DNA of 24,186 bases, taken from the NCBI GenBank assembly GCA_963205525.1, contig CAUJJP010000198.1:1-24186 (forward strand). Reading direction: 5' to 3'. The notes below the pieces were generated by a model. The model was not told the origin of the DNA. It saw only the letters and a list, made by a program, of their open reading frames with translations, and did no database searches. The DNA comes from Pseudomonadota bacterium. Lineage in GTDB: Bacteria; Pseudomonadota; Gammaproteobacteria; Burkholderiales; Burkholderiaceae. The position numbers were made by a program, and so were the translations under genes. The number at the start of each line of letters is the position of its first letter. Position 1 is the stretch's first letter. Shown in pieces: positions 6,250 to 13,806 of this stretch.

Positions 6250-7692
6250 ATGTCCTATCCGACCCTGGCGCTGCACGTGGCGGGCCGCTGGCTGACGCGT
6301 ACCAGCGGCGGCGAGCGTTTCGTGCTCGACCCCGCCGAGGGTGCGCCGCTGGCCACCTTACCGCTGGCCGGCAGCGCCGAGCTGGCCGCGGCGGCGGACA
6401 GCGCACACCAGGGATTTCGCCAGTGGCGCATCAAGAGCGTCGGCGAACGCGCTGCGATCCTGCGCCGCGCCGCCCAGCTGCTGCGCGAGCGCCAGGAATC
6501 GCTGGCCCGGGTGCTGGTGCAGGAGCAGGGCAAGACCCTGGTCGAGGCACGCCGCGAATGGCAGGTGGCGGTGGAGATCTTCGAGTTCCAGGCCGAGGAA
6601 GCGCGCCGGCTGTACGGCCGCAGCGTGCCGCCGCGCACCGAGGGCGTGCTCTCGCACACCGTGCTGCGCCAGCCGGTGGGGCCGGTGGCGGCGTTCACGC
6701 CCTGGAACTTCCCGGCCCAGCTGCCGGCGCGCAAGCTGGCGGCGGCACTCGCCGCGGGCTGCAGCGTGGTGCTCAAGCCGGCCGAGGAAACGCCGGCCAG
6801 CGCGATGCTGATGGTGCAGGTGCTGCTGGAGGCCGGGGTGCCGGCGCACACCCTGAACCTGGTGTGCGGGCAGCCGGCCGAGGTGTCGACGGCGCTGATC
6901 GAGCACCCGGCGATCGAGAAGGTGTCGTTCACCGGCTCGGTGCCGGTCGGGCGGCTGCTGGCGGAGATGTCTGCGCGCGGCCTCAAGCGCTACACCGCCG
7001 AGCTCGGCGGCCACGCGCCGGTGATCGTGGCCGAGGACGCCGACCCGGCCTTCGTGCTGCGGCTGTCGCTGCCGGCCAAGTTCCGCAACGCCGGCCAGGT
7101 GTGCGCCTCGCCGATCCGCTTTTACGTGCCGCGCGCGCGTCTGGCCGAGTACGCCGAGGGTTTTGCCGCCACGGCACGTGCGCTGCGCCTGGGCCCGGGG
7201 CTGGACGCGCAGTCGCAGATGGGGCCGCTGGCGCACGAGCGCCGGGTCGAGGAGATGGAGCGCTTCGTCGACGACGCGCTGGCCTGCGGCGCGCGGCTGC
7301 TGTGCGGCGGCAAGCGCCCGCCGCGGCGCGGCTGGTTCTTCGAGCCCACCGTCTTTGCCGAGGTGCCCGAGGCGGCGGCCGTGCTGCGCGAGGAGCCCTT
7401 CGGCCCGATCGCCCTGCTGCAGCCCTACGACCGCATCGACGACGCCATCGCCGCCGCCAACACCGGCCGCTACGCGCTCGGCGCCTACGCCTTCACGCGC
7501 GACCTGGCGCTGGCGCACCGCCTGGGGCAGGAGATCGAGGCCGGGATGGTGGGCATCAACCACTACGGCGTGTCGCAGCCCGAGCTGCCGTTCGGCGGCT
7601 GGAAGCACAGCGGCCTGGGCTCCGAGATGGGGCCCGAGGGCCTGGCGCACTACACCGAGATCAAGACCGTGACGGTAGGCCTGCCGTCGTGA
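6250..7692 (+). CDS. NAD(P)-dependent aldehyde dehydrogenase, succinate-semialdehyde dehydrogenase-like
   Basis: This 480-residue enzyme oxidises an aldehyde to the carboxylic acid. All catalytic landmarks are present: PWNFP with Asn153, the cofactor loop FTGSVPVGR (227-235), the general base Glu251 in ELGGHAP, and nucleophile Cys285 in GQVCASP. Length and motifs fit the GabD-like group (semialdehyde dehydrogenases), but the exact substrate is not readable. It leads the plus-strand operon; the transporter genes follow after 43 bases. No Shine-Dalgarno is seen, and TACCGT stands seven bases before the ATG, so the message may be leaderless. It is a natural consumer of the aldehyde that a transaminase makes from a terminal amine, such as the one encoded at 2112-3542. 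Confidence 0.92.
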   Translation: MSYPTLALHVAGRWLTRTSGGERFVLDPAEGAPLATLPLAGSAELAAAADSAHQGFRQWRIKSVGERAAILRRAAQLLRERQESLARVLVQEQGKTLVEARREWQVAVEIFEFQAEEARRLYGRSVPPRTEGVLSHTVLRQPVGPVAAFTPWNFPAQLPARKLAAALAAGCSVVLKPAEETPASAMLMVQVLLEAGVPAHTLNLVCGQPAEVSTALIEHPAIEKVSFTGSVPVGRLLAEMSARGLKRYTAELGGHAPVIVAEDADPAFVLRLSLPAKFRNAGQVCASPIRFYVPRARLAEYAEGFAATARALRLGPGLDAQSQMGPLAHERRVEEMERFVDDALACGARLLCGGKRPPRRGWFFEPTVFAEVPEAAAVLREEPFGPIALLQPYDRIDDAIAAANTGRYALGAYAFTRDLALAHRLGQEIEAGMVGINHYGVSQPELPFGGWKHSGLGSEMGPEGLAHYTEIKTVTVGLPS

Positions 7693-7735
7693 GCATGGAT
7701 ACAGGCCGCAGCCAAGACCGCAAGGAGACCGAGCG

Positions 7736-9025
7736 ATGACGCAGACACCCCGCAATTTCCGGCGCCGTCAGGTGCTCAGCAGCACTGCCGCCGGTGCCGC
7801 CAGCCTGGCTTTGCCTGGGCTGGCGTTCGCCCAGTCCAAGCCGATCAAGATCGGCTTCATCACCGGCCTGTCCGGCGTGCGGGCCAACTTCGGCGAGACC
7901 GACCGCTGGCAGCTGGAGAAGATCACCGCGATCGCCAAGAAGGGGATCACGGTCGCCGGCAAGACGCACGCGGTGGAGATCCTGCTGAAGGACAACCAGT
8001 CCGACCCGGGGCGCTCGCAGCAGGTGTCCAACGAACTGGTGCTGCGCGACAAGGTCGATCTGCTGCTGGTGCAGGACTTCGACGCCGCCCTGCCCGCCGG
8101 CCAGCTGGCCGACGTGCACGGCATCCCCATGATCTCCACCCAGACGCCGTGGCAGGCCTTCACCTTCGGCCGCGGCAGCACGCCAGAGAAGGGATTCCCC
8201 TTCTCCTTCCACTTCTTCTGGGGCGCGGACGACACCTCGAAGAACTTCATCGGCATCTGGGACCAGCTCAAGACCAACAAGTCGGTCGGCTCGCTGTACA
8301 TCGACAACCCGCCCGGGCGCTCTTTCGGCGACCCCAAGATGGGCCTGCCGGGTGCCATGGCCGCCGCCGGCTACAAGGAAATCCCGGGCGGATTCTTCAA
8401 GGTCGCGACGAACGACTTCTCCAACCAGGTGACGGCGTTCAAGACCGGCGGCTCGCAGATCGCCACCGGCTTCATGTTCGCCAACCACTTCGCCACCTTC
8501 TGGAAGCAGGCCCAGCAGGCCGGCTACAAGCCCGAGGTGGTGACGATGGCGGCGGCCTTCCTGTTCCCGAGCGCGGTGAACTCGCTGGGCGACGCCGGCG
8601 ACGGCATGACCACCGAGGTCTGGTGGACGCCGTCCTTCCCCTTCAAGTCTTCGCTCACCGGTCAGAGCGCGGCAGCCATGGCCGCCGAGTGGGAGAAGAC
8701 CACCGGCAAGCAGTGGACGCAGCCGATCGGCTACGGCCACGCGATCTGGGAGCTGGGTCTGCACGCGCTGAGCAGCGCCGCCGACCCGCGCGACCACAAG
8801 GCGGTGCGCGACGCGATCGCCAACCTGACGCTGGACACCCTGGTGGGCAAGGTGGACTTCAAGAACAGCCCGATCAAGAACGTGGCGCAGACCGCGCTGC
8901 TGGGCGGCCAGTGGCGGCGCACCAAGGGCGGCAAGTTCCCCTACGAGCTGAAGATCGTCCACAACTCGACCGCCAAGGTGGTGCCGGTGGAGGCCGAGGT
9001 GGTGCCGCTGTCGGCGCTGAAGTAA
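7736..9025 (+). CDS. ABC transporter substrate-binding protein, LivJ/LivK-type, Tat signal
   Basis: This 429-residue periplasmic binding protein has a twin-arginine-type signal (RRRQVL at 9-14, hydrophobic stretch to about 30, likely cut after AFA at 32). Export in folded form is therefore expected. The mature part begins PIKIGFITGLSG, typical of type I binding proteins of the branched-chain amino-acid family, and continues with the two-lobe pattern (LLKDNQSDPGRSQQVSNELV, then FKTGGSQIATGF). The family binds amino acids, amides, aromatic acids and other small molecules, so the name does not fix the ligand. AAGGAG (7722-7727) lies eight bases before the ATG. Two ATPases and two permeases follow in order, completing one importer. 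Confidence 0.92.
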   Translation: MTQTPRNFRRRQVLSSTAAGAASLALPGLAFAQSKPIKIGFITGLSGVRANFGETDRWQLEKITAIAKKGITVAGKTHAVEILLKDNQSDPGRSQQVSNELVLRDKVDLLLVQDFDAALPAGQLADVHGIPMISTQTPWQAFTFGRGSTPEKGFPFSFHFFWGADDTSKNFIGIWDQLKTNKSVGSLYIDNPPGRSFGDPKMGLPGAMAAAGYKEIPGGFFKVATNDFSNQVTAFKTGGSQIATGFMFANHFATFWKQAQQAGYKPEVVTMAAAFLFPSAVNSLGDAGDGMTTEVWWTPSFPFKSSLTGQSAAAMAAEWEKTTGKQWTQPIGYGHAIWELGLHALSSAADPRDHKAVRDAIANLTLDTLVGKVDFKNSPIKNVAQTALLGGQWRRTKGGKFPYELKIVHNSTAKVVPVEAEVVPLSALK

Positions 9026-9029
9026 GCCG

Positions 9030-9773
9030 ATGCTGCTCGAGGTCCAGGGGCTGTCCAAGTCGTACGGCGCGATCGTCGTCGCCGACGAGGTCGGCTTCGC
9101 GCTCGATCATGGCGAGTGCCTGGGCGTCATCGGCCCCAACGGCGCCGGCAAGAGCACTCTGTTCAACCTGCTGACCGGCGTCGCGGCGCCCAGCCGCGGC
9201 TCGATCCGGCTCGCCGGGCGCGAGCTGGTGGGCGTGCCGGCGCAGCAGCGTGCGCGCGCCGGCATCGCGCGCGCCTTCCAGGTGCCGCAGCCCTTCGCCC
9301 AGCTCACGGTGTACGAGAACGCGCTCGCCGCCGCCACCTTCGCCGGCGGCCTGCACGGCGACGCCGCCGAGGCCGCGGCGCTGGCGGCGCTGCAGCGATG
9401 CGGCCTCGGCGCGCGGCTGCACGCGATCGCCGGCAGCCTGCCGCTGCTGGACCGCAAGAGGCTGGAGATGGCGCGCGCCCTCGCCGCCGGGCCGCGCCTG
9501 CTGCTGCTCGACGAGGTGGCCGGCGGCCTCACCGAACGCGAGGTGGCGGTGATGGTGGAGCTGGTGCGCGAGCTCAAGCAGCACCTGGCCATCATCTGGA
9601 TCGAGCACATCGCGCACGCCCTGAAGGCGGTCGCCGACCGCGTGCTGGTGCTGCACTTCGGCCGCCAGCTGATCGAGGATGAGCCGCAGACGGTGATGGA
9701 CAGCCGCATCGTGCGCGAGATCTACATGGGCATGCCCGACGGCGCTGCCGACAACGAACCCCCACCGCGATGA
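9030..9773 (+). CDS. ABC transporter ATP-binding protein, LivG-like with altered signature motif
   Basis: This 247-residue cytosolic ATPase is one of two that power the importer. It has Walker A GPNGAGKS (35-42), Q-loop Gln84, Walker B LLLLDE (157-162) and switch His193 (IEHIAH). The ABC signature, normally LSGGQ or in LivG AYGQQRRLE, reads SLPLLDRKRLE (136-146). The glycine and glutamine expected there are missing. I believe this DRKRLE form marks a LivG subgroup rather than a mutation, because the flanking EMARALAAGPRLLLLDE is intact. The gene starts four bases after the binding-protein stop and overlaps the next ATPase gene by ATGA, so translation is probably coupled. Confidence 0.9.
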   Translation: MLLEVQGLSKSYGAIVVADEVGFALDHGECLGVIGPNGAGKSTLFNLLTGVAAPSRGSIRLAGRELVGVPAQQRARAGIARAFQVPQPFAQLTVYENALAAATFAGGLHGDAAEAAALAALQRCGLGARLHAIAGSLPLLDRKRLEMARALAAGPRLLLLDEVAGGLTEREVAVMVELVRELKQHLAIIWIEHIAHALKAVADRVLVLHFGRQLIEDEPQTVMDSRIVREIYMGMPDGAADNEPPPR

Positions 9774-10474
9774 ACCAGCCGCTGCTCGCAATGGACCAGG
9801 TGGAGGTCTTCCACGGCGACCTGCAGGCGGTGTTCGGCGTCTCGGCCGAGCTGCAGGCCGGTCAGGTGCTGGCCCTGGTGGGCGCCAACGGCGCCGGCAA
9901 GACCACCTTGCTGTCGGCGGTGACGGGGCTGGTGCCGGCGCGCCGTGGTGCGCTGCGCCTGCACGGGCAGGACATCGGCCGCCTGCCGGCGGAGCAGATC
10001 GCGCGCCTGGGGGTGGCCATGGTGCCCGAGGGGCGGCGCCTGTTTGCCTCGCTGAGCGTGCAGGAGAACCTGCAGATGGGTGCGGTGACGCGCCGCCGCG
10101 GACCCTGGAACCTGGAGCGCATCTACAAGCTGTTCCCCATCCTGCACGAGTTCCGCCAGCGCCCGGCCACCGCGCTGTCCGGCGGCCAGCAGCAGATGGT
10201 GGCGATCGGGCGCGCGCTCATGAGCAACCCCGAGCTGCTGCTGTGCGACGAGCTCTCGCTGGGCCTCGCGCCGGTGGTGGTGGACGAGATCTACCGCGCC
10301 TTCGCCGGCATCCGCGGCGAGGGCCTTGCGATCGTGCTGGTGGAGCAGGACGTGGCGCGCGCCTGTGCCGCCGCCAACCATCTGCTGTGCCTGCGCAAGG
10401 GCCAGGTCACGCTGGCCGGCGCCGCCGACGCGGTCAGCCGCGAGCAGATCGGCGCCGCCTACTTCGGCGATTGA
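9770..10474 (+). CDS. ABC transporter ATP-binding protein, LivF-like
   Basis: This 234-residue ATPase is the partner of the LivG-like subunit. It has Walker A GANGAGKT (38-45), a canonical LSGGQ signature (136-140), and Walker B ending in CDELSLGLAP (159-168), the LivF hallmark. The switch position reads VEQD, without histidine, as is usual for LivF. Because its partner carries an atypical signature, the two nucleotide sites of the heterodimer may not be equivalent (inference). Its ATG overlaps the LivG stop (ATGA). Its own TGA lies inside an 11-bp tandem repeat. Confidence 0.92.
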   Translation: MNQPLLAMDQVEVFHGDLQAVFGVSAELQAGQVLALVGANGAGKTTLLSAVTGLVPARRGALRLHGQDIGRLPAEQIARLGVAMVPEGRRLFASLSVQENLQMGAVTRRRGPWNLERIYKLFPILHEFRQRPATALSGGQQQMVAIGRALMSNPELLLCDELSLGLAPVVVDEIYRAFAGIRGEGLAIVLVEQDVARACAAANHLLCLRKGQVTLAGAADAVSREQIGAAYFGD

Positions 10475-10498
10475 ACGGCGATTGAACGGCGAATGAAT
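10466..10498 (+). repeat. 11-bp tandem repeat spanning the livF-like stop codon
   Basis: GGCGATTGAAC occurs twice exactly (10466-10476, 10477-10487) and a third time with two changes (10488-10498). Each unit holds a TGA. Because 11 is not a multiple of three, the three TGAs (10472, 10483, 10494) fall in three different frames. The repeat separates the two ATPase genes from the permease genes. Confidence 0.85.
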
Positions 10499-10512
10499 CG
10501 GAGACCGAGCAA

Positions 10513-11385
10513 GTGCTGGCCTGGATAGAGATCGTCATCAACGGCGCCCTGCTGGGCGCGCTGTACGCCTTGTTCGGCCTCGGGCTGGCGCTCGTGTTCG
10601 GCGTCATGCGGGTGGTCAACCTCGCACACGGCGAGTTCATCGTCATCGGCGCCTACGCCGGCGTGTTCCTGCTCGCGGCGCTGCCCGCGGGCTTGCCGCC
10701 GCTGCTGCTGGCGCCGCTGATCGCGCTGCTGGGCTACGCGCTGGGCTGGGGGGTGCAGGCCGGACTCGTGAACCGCGCGCTGCGCGGCGGCGACGAACTG
10801 GTGCCGCTGATCATGACCTTCGGGCTGGCGGTGATCGCGCGCAACCTGATGGCCGAGACCCTGGGCGTGGACCCGCAGGCGATCGACGGCGGCGCCCTCA
10901 CCGCCGCCGGGGTGGACGTGCTGGGGCTGCGCATCGGGGTCTACCCGCTGCTCATCCTGGGCATCGCGCTGGCGCTGTTCGCGGCCCTGCACTGGCTGCT
11001 GGCGCGCACCGAGTTCGGCCGCATCGTGCGCGCTACCGCCGACGCGCCCGACGTGGTGCGCCTGATGGGGGTGGCGCCGCAGCGCGTGTTCAACCGCGTC
11101 ATGGGGCTGGCGGTGGCCTGCGCCATGCTGGCCGGCTTCCTGCTCGCGCAGCGCACCTCCTTCACCCCCTTCTCCGGCGTGGAGCGCCTGCTGGTGGCGT
11201 TCGAGGTCGTCATCATCGGCGGCCTGGGGTCGATCTGGGGCGCCTTCGCGGGCGGCATCCTGCTGGGCATCGCGCAGCTCGTGGGCCAGCGCCTGGACTC
11301 CAACGCCGGACCGCTGTACGCCCACCTGCTGTTCTTCTTCCTGCTGGTGCTGCGCCCGCAGGGACTGGCCGGAGCACGCCGATGA
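10513..11385 (+). CDS. branched-chain amino-acid-type ABC transporter permease, LivH-like
   Basis: This 290-residue inner-membrane permease begins with GTG at 10513. GGAGACCGAGC at 10500-10510 supplies the ribosome site and repeats the 11 bases found before the binding-protein gene (7724-7734). The protein is mostly hydrophobic helices. It carries the LivH marks VVNLAHGEFIVIGAYAG near the N-terminus and GGLGSIWGAFAGGILLGI near the C-terminus, the latter being the loop that contacts the ATPase. No truncation is seen. It overlaps the next permease gene by ATGA and should form the membrane channel with it. Confidence 0.9.
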   Translation: MLAWIEIVINGALLGALYALFGLGLALVFGVMRVVNLAHGEFIVIGAYAGVFLLAALPAGLPPLLLAPLIALLGYALGWGVQAGLVNRALRGGDELVPLIMTFGLAVIARNLMAETLGVDPQAIDGGALTAAGVDVLGLRIGVYPLLILGIALALFAALHWLLARTEFGRIVRATADAPDVVRLMGVAPQRVFNRVMGLAVACAMLAGFLLAQRTSFTPFSGVERLLVAFEVVIIGGLGSIWGAFAGGILLGIAQLVGQRLDSNAGPLYAHLLFFFLLVLRPQGLAGARR

Positions 11386-12446
11386 GGGCCTTCAACCGCG
11401 CCAGCGCGTTCATCCTGGCGGCCGGGCTGGCCACCGCCGTCGGCCTGCCGCAGGCGCTGGAAACCGGCACCCTGAGCCTGGTCAGCGAGGTCCTGCTCGC
11501 GCTCGCGATGGCGCAGATGTGGAACCTGCTGGCGGGCTACACCGGGCTGCTGTCCTTCGGCCAGCAGGCCTTCGTCGGTCTGGGCGCCTACATGCTGTTC
11601 GAGAGCTCGCAGCGCCTGGGCATCTCGCCGCTGCTCATGCTGCCGGTGGCGGCGCTGTTCGGCGCCCTCGTCGCCGCCCTCATCGCGCCGGCGCTGTTCC
11701 GGCTGCGCGACGCCTACTTCTCGGTCGCCCTGTGGGTGTTCGCCGAGGTCATGTACCTGCTGATCTCGGGCACCGACTGGCTGGGCAGCACCGCCGGGCG
11801 GCCGCTGGACACCAGCCACATCGGCGACATCGAGCGCTTTCAGCTGCAGGCCTTCTGGGTCGCCTGCACGATCGGTTTCGGCACCGTGGCGGGGGTGCTG
11901 GCGCTGATGCGCTCGCGCCTGGGGCTGGCGCTGCTGACGGTGCGCGACAACGAACTGGCCGCGCTGAGCATAGGCGTGGACGCCTGGCGGGTGCGCTTTC
12001 CGGCCTTCGTGCTCGCCGGTGCGGTGTGCGCGCTGGCCGGCGCGGCGCACTACATGAGCTCGATGTTCGTCGCCCCGGCCGCCGCCTTCGACGTCAACTG
12101 GGTGGTGATGATGCTGTTCGCAACCCTGATCGGCGGCATCGGCACCATCGAGGGCCCGATCATCGGCATCGTGGTCTGGTTCCTGCTGCGCGAGGCGCTG
12201 ATCGCCGCCTTCGACCTCAGCGGCGGCTGGACCCTGATCGTGATGGGCGCGGTGGCGGTCGCGGTCGCCCTGTGGGCACCCAAGGGTCTGTGGGGCCTGG
12301 CCTGCCAGCGCCTGGGCTGGCGCGGGCTGTCGGTGCGCCGCCAGCCCCGTGCCGCAGCCACGGCAGCCGCGACTGCAGCCGCGGCCGCGCCGGCCGCGCC
12401 GGCCGTGTCAACCGCGCCGACGGCACCCGGCGCACCGCCACGCTGA
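11382..12446 (+). CDS. branched-chain amino-acid-type ABC transporter permease, LivM-like, with Ala/Pro-rich tail
   Basis: This 354-residue membrane protein carries LivM signatures: WNLLAGYTGLLSFGQQAFVGLGAY (about 46-69) and, near the end of the membrane domain, GGIGTIEGPIIGIVVWFLLRE. After the last helix and the KGLWGLACQRLGW segment, about 35 residues of almost only Ala, Pro and Thr form a tail that the core fold does not need. It is encoded by GC-rich short repeats (about 12350-12440), so the tail may be a slippage product and functionally neutral. The start overlaps the LivH stop. A 7-bp-stem hairpin follows in the gap before the deacetylase-like gene. Confidence 0.9.
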   Translation: MRAFNRASAFILAAGLATAVGLPQALETGTLSLVSEVLLALAMAQMWNLLAGYTGLLSFGQQAFVGLGAYMLFESSQRLGISPLLMLPVAALFGALVAALIAPALFRLRDAYFSVALWVFAEVMYLLISGTDWLGSTAGRPLDTSHIGDIERFQLQAFWVACTIGFGTVAGVLALMRSRLGLALLTVRDNELAALSIGVDAWRVRFPAFVLAGAVCALAGAAHYMSSMFVAPAAAFDVNWVVMMLFATLIGGIGTIEGPIIGIVVWFLLREALIAAFDLSGGWTLIVMGAVAVAVALWAPKGLWGLACQRLGWRGLSVRRQPRAAATAAATAAAAAPAAPAVSTAPTAPGAPPR

Positions 12447-12457
12447 ACGAATCACTC

Positions 12458-12477
12458 CCGCGTCACGCACGACGCGG
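12458..12477 (+). other. intercistronic hairpin between permease and deacetylase-like genes
   Basis: CCGCGTC (12458-12464) and GACGCGG (12471-12477) form a perfect 7-bp stem around a six-base loop, 11 bases after the permease stop and 28 bases before the next ribosome site. It could slow transcription or protect the upstream message, lowering deacetylase-like expression relative to the transporter. No T tract follows. Confidence 0.4.
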
Positions 12478-12515
12478 CCCCGCCCGCCTCAGGGCCGAAC
12501 CTCACGGAGTCCACC

Positions 12516-13628
12516 ATGTCCGCCACCGCCTTCCTGCACGACGAACGCTGCCTCTGGCACGCCACCGCCGGCCTGTTCTCGCTCGTCGTGCCGGTGGGCG
12601 GCTGGGTCCAGCCGCCGGCCGGTGCCGGGCTGGCCGAGTCGCCCGAGTCCAAGCGCCGCTTCGTCTCGCTGATGCAGGTCTCGGGGCTGGCGCAGAAGCT
12701 CGACTTCCGCAGCGCCCCGGCCGCCAGCTGGGAAGACCTGCTGCGCGTGCACCCGCAGAGCTACCTGGAGAAGTTCAAGGCGCTGTCGGATGCCGGCGGC
12801 GGCGAGCTCGGCGACTACGCGCCCTTTGGCCCCGGCAGCTTCGAGATCGCCTGCCAGTCCGCCGGCCTGGCGCTGCACGCGATCGACGGCGTGCTCACCG
12901 GACGCTGGCGCAACGCCTACTCGCTGTCGCGCCCGCCGGGCCACCATTGCCTGCCGCAGATGGCGATGGGCTTTTGCCTGCTCGCCAACATCCCGATCGC
13001 GATCGAGGCCGCGCGCACCAGGCACGGCGTGGGCCGGGTCGCCGTGCTCGACTGGGACGTGCACCACGGCAACGGCACCCAGGCCATGTACGAGGAGCGC
13101 GACGACACGCTCACCATCTCGCTGCACCAGGAGAACTGCTTCCCGCCCGGCTACAGCGGCGCCGAGGAACGCGGCCGCGGCCGCGGCGAGGGCTACAACC
13201 TGAACATCCCGCTGCTGTCCGGCGGCGGCCACGAGTCCTATCTGTACGCCATGCGGCGCCTGGTGCTGCCGGCGCTGCACCGCTTCAAGCCCGAGCTGAT
13301 CGTCGTCGCCAGCGGCTTCGACGCCAACAACGTCGACCCGCTGGCGCGCATGTCGGCGCACAGCGAAACCTTCCGCGCCATGACCGAGCAGGTGATGGCG
13401 ATCGCCGACCTGCACTGCCAGGGCCGGCTGGTGGCGGTGCACGAGGGCGGCTACGCCGAATCCTGCGTGCCCTTCTGCGGCCACGCGGTGGTCGAGGCCC
13501 TCAGCGGCGAGCGCACCGCGGTCGTCGACCCCTATCTGGAACTGTTCAAGCTGCAGCAGCCGGGTGCGCGCTTCGACGCCTTCCAGCGCCAGCTCATCGA
13601 CGAACAGGCGGCGGCGATCGGGTTCTGA
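12516..13628 (+). CDS. class II histone deacetylase-family amidohydrolase (acetylpolyamine-amidohydrolase-like)
   Basis: This 370-residue zinc amidohydrolase is expected to remove an acetyl or other acyl group from an amine. The charge-relay histidines are His143 and His144 in RPPGHH. Zinc ligands are Asp181 and His183 (DWDVHHGNG) and Asp269 (ASGFDA). The transition-state tyrosine is Tyr313 in EGGY. HDERCLWH near the N-terminus is the usual opening of the bacterial class II group. Bacteria lack histones of the eukaryotic type; characterised relatives act on acetylpolyamines or other small acylated amines. GGAG (12506-12509) lies six bases before the ATG. It closes the importer operon, so it probably acts in the cytosol on the imported compound. 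No signal peptide is seen. Confidence 0.92.
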   Translation: MSATAFLHDERCLWHATAGLFSLVVPVGGWVQPPAGAGLAESPESKRRFVSLMQVSGLAQKLDFRSAPAASWEDLLRVHPQSYLEKFKALSDAGGGELGDYAPFGPGSFEIACQSAGLALHAIDGVLTGRWRNAYSLSRPPGHHCLPQMAMGFCLLANIPIAIEAARTRHGVGRVAVLDWDVHHGNGTQAMYEERDDTLTISLHQENCFPPGYSGAEERGRGRGEGYNLNIPLLSGGGHESYLYAMRRLVLPALHRFKPELIVVASGFDANNVDPLARMSAHSETFRAMTEQVMAIADLHCQGRLVAVHEGGYAESCVPFCGHAVVEALSGERTAVVDPYLELFKLQQPGARFDAFQRQLIDEQAAAIGF

Positions 13629-13806
13629 CCCTGATCTCGATGCCGGTTCCGCGCCAGGCACCAAGCCCGGCCGCGCGGCGCAGCCCCGGCCGGCGGCGGC
13701 GCCTTGCAGCACCGCGACACCGCGCCAAGCTGGGGATTGCGGGCGGTGCGGCGCGCGCACAGGCTCGCGCCCATCCGAACCGCTGCCGCGCGGGCGCGCG
13801 ACGACC

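Noticed and set aside
12516..13628. True chromatin-type histone deacetylase
   Set aside because: The fold is shared with bacterial amidohydrolases for acetylated small amines, and the gene closes an importer operon; a histone substrate is not supported.
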